Source: Rouxiella badensis (lineage in GTDB: Bacteria > Pseudomonadota > Gammaproteobacteria > Enterobacterales > Enterobacteriaceae). Taken from it: 64,000 bases of DNA. Where the stretch lies: NCBI RefSeq assembly GCF_002093665.1, contig NZ_MRWE01000014.1:57326-121325 (forward strand). Direction: 5' to 3'. The position numbers were made by a program, and so were the translations under genes. Numbering within the stretch: the stretch's first letter is position 1; each line of letters begins with the position of its first letter. The notes beneath the pieces were generated by a model, which was not told the DNA's origin, ran no database searches, and saw nothing but the letters and a program-made list of their open reading frames with translations. This document shows positions 59,493 through 64,000 of this stretch, one piece after another.

Positions 59493-59509
59493 GATCTGGT
59501 ATGACCAGA
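59493..59509 (-). promoter_or_regulatory. FadR operator of fadBA
   Basis: ATCTGGTATGACCAGAT, a 17-bp site with perfect 7-bp arms, differs from the E. coli fadBA operator (from memory, ATCTGGTACGACCAGAT) at one central base. It is centred 34 bp before the fadB start. FadR represses here until long-chain acyl-CoA releases it. Confidence 0.9.
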
Positions 59510-59667
59510 TGAAAGGAGTGTGGTTTTGATGTTAACGAAATGCAAATGAGCTGATTGATATTTGCAGGCAAGATCACAAAGCCCACGGGGCTACGGCTGA
59601 CATCGGGCTGTGATAAGATGCGGCAACGTTTTTCATTTATCGTATGAATCCAGTAAAGGACAGGTCG

Positions 59668-60999
59668 ATGGAATCTCTCTCTACACTCTATAAAGAACAT
59701 ATCGCCGTTTTACAGGCACGTACCCTCGAAATTCTGCACCGCAATCAGCTTGATGCCCTGCTAATTCACTCGGGCGAGCTGCAGATTTCCTTCCTCGATG
59801 ACTACAGCTATCCCTTCAAGGTGAACCCGCAGTTCAAGGCCTGGGTTCCTGTCACGCAAGTGCCAAACTGCTGGCTGTGGGTCGATGGCGTGAACCCGCC
59901 GAAACTGTGGTTCTATTCACCGGTGGATTACTGGCACAGCGTAGAGCCGCTGCCTGACTCGTTCTGGACCAAAGACGTTCAGGTGTTGCCGCTTGCAAAA
60001 GCGGACGCCATTAAAGCGCAGCTGCCTGCCGATTTGTCTCGCGTGGCGTATATCGGTTACAGCCCAGCGCGTGCGCTGAACCTCGGTATTTCTGCTGACC
60101 ACCTTAATCCAAAGGCGGTGCTGGATTATCTGCACTACCATCGCGCCTACAAGACCGGCTACGAAGTGGCCTGTATGCGTGAAGCGCAGAAGCTGGCAGT
60201 GAGTGGCCATCGCGCGGCGAAAGAGGCCTTCCTCTCCGGCATGAGCGAATTTGACATCAGTATGGCGTACCTGACCGCTACCGGTCATCGTGAAACCGAA
60301 GTGCCTTACGGCAATATTGTGGCGCTGAACGAACACGCGTCGGTTCTGCATTACACCACGCTTGAACATCGCCCACCGGCCGAGATGCGTAGCTTCCTGA
60401 TTGACGCCGGTGCCGAGTACAACGGCTACGCTGCTGACTTGACGCGCACCTACGCGGCAAAAAGTGACAATGCTTTTGCCGCGCTGGTGAAGGACCTCAA
60501 TACCGAACAGCAGGCGTTGATCGATACGATAAAACCCGGTGTGCGCTATAGCGACTATCATGTTCAGATGCATCATCGCATCGCGCGTCTTCTTAAGTCG
60601 CACGGGCTGGTGGTGGGTATGAGTGAAGAGGCGATGGTCGAGCAGAATCTGACGGGACCTTTCCTGCCGCACGGTCTGGGGCATCCGCTGGGTCTACAGG
60701 TTCATGACGTCGGCGGATTCATGCAGGACGAAAACGGCACTCATCTTGCCGCGCCGTCACAGTATCCGTATCTTCGCTGTACCCGTATTGTTCAGCCGGG
60801 CATGGTGCTGACCATCGAACCGGGCCTGTACTTTATCGAATCACTGCTCGCGCCGTGGCGTGAAGGTCAGTTCAGTAATCATTTTGACTGGGCAAAAATC
60901 GATGCGTTGAAGCCGTTTGGCGGGATTCGTATCGAAGACAATATTGTTATCCATGATAATCGTATTGAAAACATGACCCGCGACCTGAAGCTGGCGTGA
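59668..60999 (+). CDS. pepQ: Xaa-Pro dipeptidase PepQ
   Basis: A 443-residue prolidase of peptidase family M24, with two metal ions; it hydrolyses Xaa-Pro dipeptides. Metal ligands lie in [17 protein letters not shown] (two Asp, about 246 and 257), [13 protein letters not shown] (His about 339), LTIEPGLYF (Glu about 384) and GGIRIEDN (Glu about 423). ATG at 59668 gives the exact E. coli length; 8 upstream codons from 59644 are rejected. Divergent from fadBA; overlaps yigZ by one base. Confidence 0.96.
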   Translation: MESLSTLYKEHIAVLQARTLEILHRNQLDALLIHSGELQISFLDDYSYPFKVNPQFKAWVPVTQVPNCWLWVDGVNPPKLWFYSPVDYWHSVEPLPDSFWTKDVQVLPLAKADAIKAQLPADLSRVAYIGYSPARALNLGISADHLNPKAVLDYLHYHRAYKTGYEVACMREAQKLAVSGHRAAKEAFLSGMSEFDISMAYLTATGHRETEVPYGNIVALNEHASVLHYTTLEHRPPAEMRSFLIDAGAEYNGYAADLTRTYAAKSDNAFAALVKDLNTEQQALIDTIKPGVRYSDYHVQMHHRIARLLKSHGLVVGMSEEAMVEQNLTGPFLPHGLGHPLGLQVHDVGGFMQDENGTHLAAPSQYPYLRCTRIVQPGMVLTIEPGLYFIESLLAPWREGQFSNHFDWAKIDALKPFGGIRIEDNIVIHDNRIENMTRDLKLA

Positions 61000-61607
61000 T
61001 GCAGCCTTATCCTGTTCCTGCTCAGTCGGTCGAGATTAGCGAAGAGATAAAGAAGAGTCGTTTTATCACGCTTCTGCAACCGACGCCGGGCGTTGAAGCG
61101 GCGAAGGCGTTTATCCAGCAGGTGAAGAGCCAGCATCCTTCTGCGCGTCATCACTGCTGGGCCTTTGTAGCGGGTGCGCCCAGCGACTCTCAACAGCTGG
61201 GATTCTCGGATGACGGCGAGCCTGCGGGCACCGCCGGAAAGCCAATACTCGGACAGCTGATGGGCAGTGGGATAGGGGAGATTACCGCTGTGGTGGTTCG
61301 CTACTACGGCGGCATAAAGCTGGGTACCGGTGGCCTGGTCCGCGCCTACGGTAACGGTGTGCAGCTGGCATTGGCTCAGCTGTCCGTTATTGAACGCGTG
61401 CCACAGACCGAGTTTTTGCTGCGCTGCGACTATGCACAAATCTCGATGGTTGAGACGTTACTCCAGCAGGTCGGTGGCAGCATAGTACAAAGTGAATACG
61501 GTGCCGCCGTGGACCTGCGCCTGGCGTTGCCAGCATATGAAGCGGCAGAAATAGCGAATCGACTTTTTAACCTCAGTCGCGGTTCGCTGGTTTTGCAGCC
61601 TGTTTGA
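60999..61607 (+). CDS. yigZ: IMPACT family protein YigZ
   Basis: A 202-residue protein of the IMPACT/UPF0029 family, role in bacteria unknown. The conserved KSRFITLLQPT, ARHHCWAFVAG, SDDGEPAGTAGKPIL and VVVRYYGGIKLGTGGLVRAYG motifs are complete, and a C-terminal ferredoxin-like domain follows. The start overlaps the pepQ stop (TGATG); GTG one codon upstream is an alternative. It precedes trkH by about 39 nt, and pepQ-yigZ-trkH-hemG look like one unit. Confidence 0.93.
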   Translation: MQPYPVPAQSVEISEEIKKSRFITLLQPTPGVEAAKAFIQQVKSQHPSARHHCWAFVAGAPSDSQQLGFSDDGEPAGTAGKPILGQLMGSGIGEITAVVVRYYGGIKLGTGGLVRAYGNGVQLALAQLSVIERVPQTEFLLRCDYAQISMVETLLQQVGGSIVQSEYGAAVDLRLALPAYEAAEIANRLFNLSRGSLVLQPV

Positions 61608-61646
61608 TCAATCTATCGCAATTTATCTGCTGAGGAACGCGCCAGC

Positions 61647-63098
61647 ATGCATTTCCGTGCCATAACCCGCATCGTCGGGGTACTCGTCATCCTGTTCTCC
61701 GGAACGATGATTATTCCCGGCTTAGTGGCTTTAATTTATCGAGACGGGGCCGGGCGCGCGTTCAGTGAGACGTTTTTCGTTGCGCTGGCCATCGGCCTGT
61801 TACTTTGGGTACCCAACCGCAAGCAGCGTAGCGAGCTTAAACCGCGTGAGGGATTTCTCATCGTGGTGCTATTCTGGACCGTGCTCGGCAGCGTGGGGGC
61901 TTTACCTTTCCTGTTCTCGGAGCATCCAAACCTTTCTGTTACTGACGCCTTTTTCGAATCGTTTTCCGGGCTGACGACGACTGGCGCGACCACGCTGGTG
62001 GGCCTCGACAGTCTGCCGCACGCTATTCTGTTCTATCGTCAGATGCTGCAGTGGTTCGGCGGGATGGGAATCATTGTGCTGGCGGTGGCCATTCTTCCTA
62101 TCCTCGGCGTGGGGGGGATGCAGCTTTATCGCGCCGAGATGCCGGGGCCGCTGAAGGATAATAAGATGCGTCCGCGCATCGCCGAGACCGCCAAGACGCT
62201 GTGGCTCATCTATATTCTGTTGACCATCGTCTGTGCGCTGTCACTCTGGGGTGCCGGGATGTCCGGCTTCGATGCGATTGGGCACAGCTTCTCGACTATC
62301 GCACTCGGAGGGTTCTCGACCCATGATGCCAGCATCGGCTACTTCCACAGTGGTACTATCAATACCATCATCGCCATCTTCCTGCTTATCTCCGGCTGTA
62401 ACTACGGTTTGCACTTTGCCCTGCTCAGCGGCCGCAATATCAAGGTTTACTGGCGTGACCCGGAATTCCGCATGTTCATCGGCGTACAGTTTACGCTGGT
62501 GGTGGTGTGTACCTCGGTTCTCTGGCTGCACGATACCTATACTTCAGGGCTTGAGACACTGAATCAGGCGTTCTTCCAGGTGGTATCGATGGCGACAACG
62601 GCGGGTTACACCACCGACAGTATTTCCAAATGGCCGCTGTTCCTGCCGATTCTGCTGCTCTGTTCTGCCTTTATCGGGGGATGCGCAGGATCGACGGGTG
62701 GGGGGCTAAAGGTTATTCGTATTCTATTGCTGTACCTCCAGGGTTCGCGTGAGCTGAAACGCCTGGTCCATCCGAACGCCGTCTACACCATCAAGCTGGG
62801 TAATCGTGCGTTGCCCGAACGTATTATTGAGGCCGTGTGGGGATTCTTCTCCGCCTACGCGCTGGTGTTTATTGTCAGCATGTTGGCGATTGTCGCGACC
62901 GGGGTGGATAACTTCTCGGCCTTTGCCGCCGTGACGGCAACGCTCAACAACCTTGGGCCGGGTCTCGGTGTCGTGGCGGACAACTTCCAGTCCATGAACT
63001 CTGTCGCCAAATGGATACTGATCGTGACCATGCTGTTTGGTCGCCTTGAGGTATTTACCCTGTTAGTCCTGTTTACCCCAACCTTCTGGAAGGAGTAA
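61647..63098 (+). CDS. trkH: Trk potassium uptake channel TrkH
   Basis: A 483-residue K+-translocating subunit of the Trk system, working with TrkA. Four pore-loop repeats are visible: SGLTTTGATTLVGLD, FSTIALGGFSTHDAS, MATTAGYTTD and ATLNNLGPGLGVV. Their central Gly positions form the selectivity filter. GGCAGSTGGGLKVIRIL marks the intramembrane loop in the third repeat. Length equals E. coli TrkH. hemG follows after 37 nt. Confidence 0.96.
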   Translation: MHFRAITRIVGVLVILFSGTMIIPGLVALIYRDGAGRAFSETFFVALAIGLLLWVPNRKQRSELKPREGFLIVVLFWTVLGSVGALPFLFSEHPNLSVTDAFFESFSGLTTTGATTLVGLDSLPHAILFYRQMLQWFGGMGIIVLAVAILPILGVGGMQLYRAEMPGPLKDNKMRPRIAETAKTLWLIYILLTIVCALSLWGAGMSGFDAIGHSFSTIALGGFSTHDASIGYFHSGTINTIIAIFLLISGCNYGLHFALLSGRNIKVYWRDPEFRMFIGVQFTLVVVCTSVLWLHDTYTSGLETLNQAFFQVVSMATTAGYTTDSISKWPLFLPILLLCSAFIGGCAGSTGGGLKVIRILLLYLQGSRELKRLVHPNAVYTIKLGNRALPERIIEAVWGFFSAYALVFIVSMLAIVATGVDNFSAFAAVTATLNNLGPGLGVVADNFQSMNSVAKWILIVTMLFGRLEVFTLLVLFTPTFWKE

Positions 63099-63135
63099 GC
63101 AGCTCATGGATTCATTATTAAGAAAGGAAACCCGG

Positions 63136-63669
63136 ATGAAAGCCTTGGTACTTTATTCCAGCCGAGATGGGCAGACCCACGCCATCGCTTCTTATATAGG
63201 TAACATTATTAAAGAAGAGGGGGAGTGTGACGTCATGGACCTTCAGGACGCCGACGCGATCGACTTGTCTCGCTACGGCAAGGTGATGATTGGCGCTTCT
63301 ATTCGCTATGGCCACTTTTCTCCATTGCTCGACAAGTTTGTGAAACGTCACGTCGAGCGGCTTAACGCGATGCCGTCAGCGTTTTTCTCGGTGAACCTGA
63401 CCGCACGTAAACCTGAGAAACGTTCTCCGCAGACCAACGCCTATACGCGTAAGTTCCTTTTGGCGACGCCGTGGAAACCGACGCAGTGTGGCGTCTTTGC
63501 CGGTGCACTGCGTTATCCCCGTTATGGTTGGCTGGATAAAGTCATGATCCAGTTAATTATGCGTATTACCAAGGGAGAAACGGACACCAGTAAAGAAGTT
63601 GAATATACGGATTGGGAACAGGTGAAGCAGTTTGCCGTCGATTTTGACAAATTAGCGGTCAAAATATAG
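63136..63669 (+). CDS. hemG: Menaquinone-dependent protoporphyrinogen oxidase HemG
   Basis: A 177-residue flavodoxin-like FMN enzyme that oxidises protoporphyrinogen IX to protoporphyrin IX and passes electrons to quinones. The FMN phosphate loop is LYSSRDGQTHAIA (about residues 6-18). VMIGASIRYGHF and the long insert loop around KPEKRSPQTNAYTRKFL are typical. ATG at 63136 follows AGGAAA; the frame open from 63106 is rejected. It is the last gene before the rrn operon, as in E. coli. Confidence 0.95.
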   Translation: MKALVLYSSRDGQTHAIASYIGNIIKEEGECDVMDLQDADAIDLSRYGKVMIGASIRYGHFSPLLDKFVKRHVERLNAMPSAFFSVNLTARKPEKRSPQTNAYTRKFLLATPWKPTQCGVFAGALRYPRYGWLDKVMIQLIMRITKGETDTSKEVEYTDWEQVKQFAVDFDKLAVKI

Positions 63670-63671
63670 TC

Positions 63672-63697
63672 CAAAAGGGTCTTAAATAACCCTTTTG
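63672..63697 (+). terminator. Terminator after hemG
   Basis: CAAAAGGGT/ACCCTTTTG (63672-63680 with 63689-63697) encloses an 8-nt loop, with the T-run inside the right arm. It separates hemG from the rrn promoters. Confidence 0.72.
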
Positions 63698-63720
63698 TAG
63701 AAAAAGTAAGCGGTCGTGCG

Positions 63721-63775
63721 GGTTTTTTAAAAAAAGGGGTTGCGGCCCCTCAGAAACTCCCTATAATGCGCCTCC
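63721..63775 (+). promoter_or_regulatory. rRNA operon promoter P1 with UP element
   Basis: -35 TTGCGG (63740-63745) and -10 TATAAT (63762-63767) are 16 bp apart, followed by the GC-rich discriminator GCGCCTCC and ACTGAC, nearly identical to E. coli rrn P1. An A/T tract (TTTTTTAAAAAAA, about 63723-63735) upstream is an UP element. Growth-rate and ppGpp control is expected. Start site about 63775. Confidence 0.93.
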
Positions 63776-63858
63776 ACTGACCGGGAACAACGACTCCTCT
63801 AACGAGAACCAAGTCGCCGGGTCGGGAAGAGAAAAAGAAAGATTCGAAAGAAAAACTC

Positions 63859-63886
63859 TTGACTCTTCAGCGGGAAAGCGTAATAT
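63859..63886 (+). promoter_or_regulatory. rRNA operon promoter P2
   Basis: -35 TTGACT (63859-63864), a 16-bp spacer, and -10 TAATAT (63881-63886) followed by GCACCTCCCGCGCC. It lies about 119 bp after P1, as in enterobacterial rrn operons. Confidence 0.88.
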
Positions 63887-63928
63887 GCACCTCCCGCGCC
63901 GCATAAGATTCATTGCGAACAGCGGCAC

Positions 63929-64000
63929 TGCTCTTTAACAATTTATCAGACAATCTGTGTGGGCACTCACAAGACGATATCAGCCACTTCGGTGGCAAAA
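63929..64000 (+). other. rrn leader with boxA antitermination site
   Basis: TGCTCTTTAACA (63929-63940) is the rrn boxA bound by NusB/NusE, followed by the conserved ATTTATCAGACAATCTGTGT and GGGCACTC as in E. coli rrn leaders. The 16S rRNA gene itself is not reached before the window ends. Confidence 0.9.

Noticed and set aside
59917..60684. Open frame of 255 codons on the minus strand
   Set aside because: Antisense to pepQ, whose catalytic residues are intact; no family features in the opposite frame.

Overview
The window is core chromosome of a gammaproteobacterium of the order Enterobacterales. Nearly every gene has a recognisable E. coli counterpart with the same length and landmark residues. 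The base composition (roughly mid-50s % GC by eye) and the accessory genes fit the Yersiniaceae/Hafniaceae side of the order (Serratia, Rahnella, Ewingella or Rouxiella type) better than Escherichia. The genus is an inference. No phage, transposon, CRISPR array, toxin-antitoxin pair or defence island was seen.

Layout. (1) 1-10982: a WbuC-type cupin, corA behind a long structured leader with a small leader ORF, an AbrB-type permease, rarD, yigI, pldA, recQ, rhtC, rhtB, pldB and yigL. (2) 11084-34496: a block that in E. coli lies elsewhere (near 77 min): dcrB, yhhQ with a preQ1 riboswitch, tusA, zntA with a ZntR operator, yhhN, yhhL, rsmD, ftsYEX, rpoH with a sigma-E promoter, panM, livKHMGF, ugpBAECQ with three tandem PHO boxes, and a yhhA-like Gln-rich secreted protein. 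A PLP aminotransferase sits between liv and ugp. (3) 34533-36848: a divergent LysR regulator / MFS transporter pair. (4) 36851-63669: return to the E. coli 86-min order: metR/metE, dlhH, udp, rmuC, ubiEJB, tatABCD, rfaH, pepE, ubiD, fre, fadBA, pepQ, yigZ, trkH, hemG. Extra genes are a butanediol-dehydrogenase-like SDR after metE, and a tyrosine phosphatase plus a DedA protein between udp and rmuC. (5) 63670-64000: tandem rrn promoters P1 and P2 and a boxA antiterminator. The 16S gene itself starts beyond the window.

Functional groups. Envelope and export: ftsEX, ftsY, tatABC, pldA, dcrB, rfaH. Nutrient uptake: liv, ugp, trkH, corA, yhhQ, rht exporters. Methionine synthesis: metR/metE. Ubiquinone synthesis: ubiE/J/B/D. 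Fatty-acid oxidation: fadBA. Heme: hemG. Heat shock: rpoH.

Much of the value is in regulatory DNA that can be read directly: the preQ1-I riboswitch over the yhhQ ribosome-binding site, ZntR, FadR, PhoB, CRP and LexA sites, a sigma-E promoter, a GcvB-type CA-rich target at livK, and intercistronic hairpins after both binding-protein genes (livK, ugpB). I found no convincing undescribed multi-gene system. The most open items are the inverted repeat after ugpQ, the Cys/His-rich ZntA extension, the orphan aminotransferase, and the corA leader.
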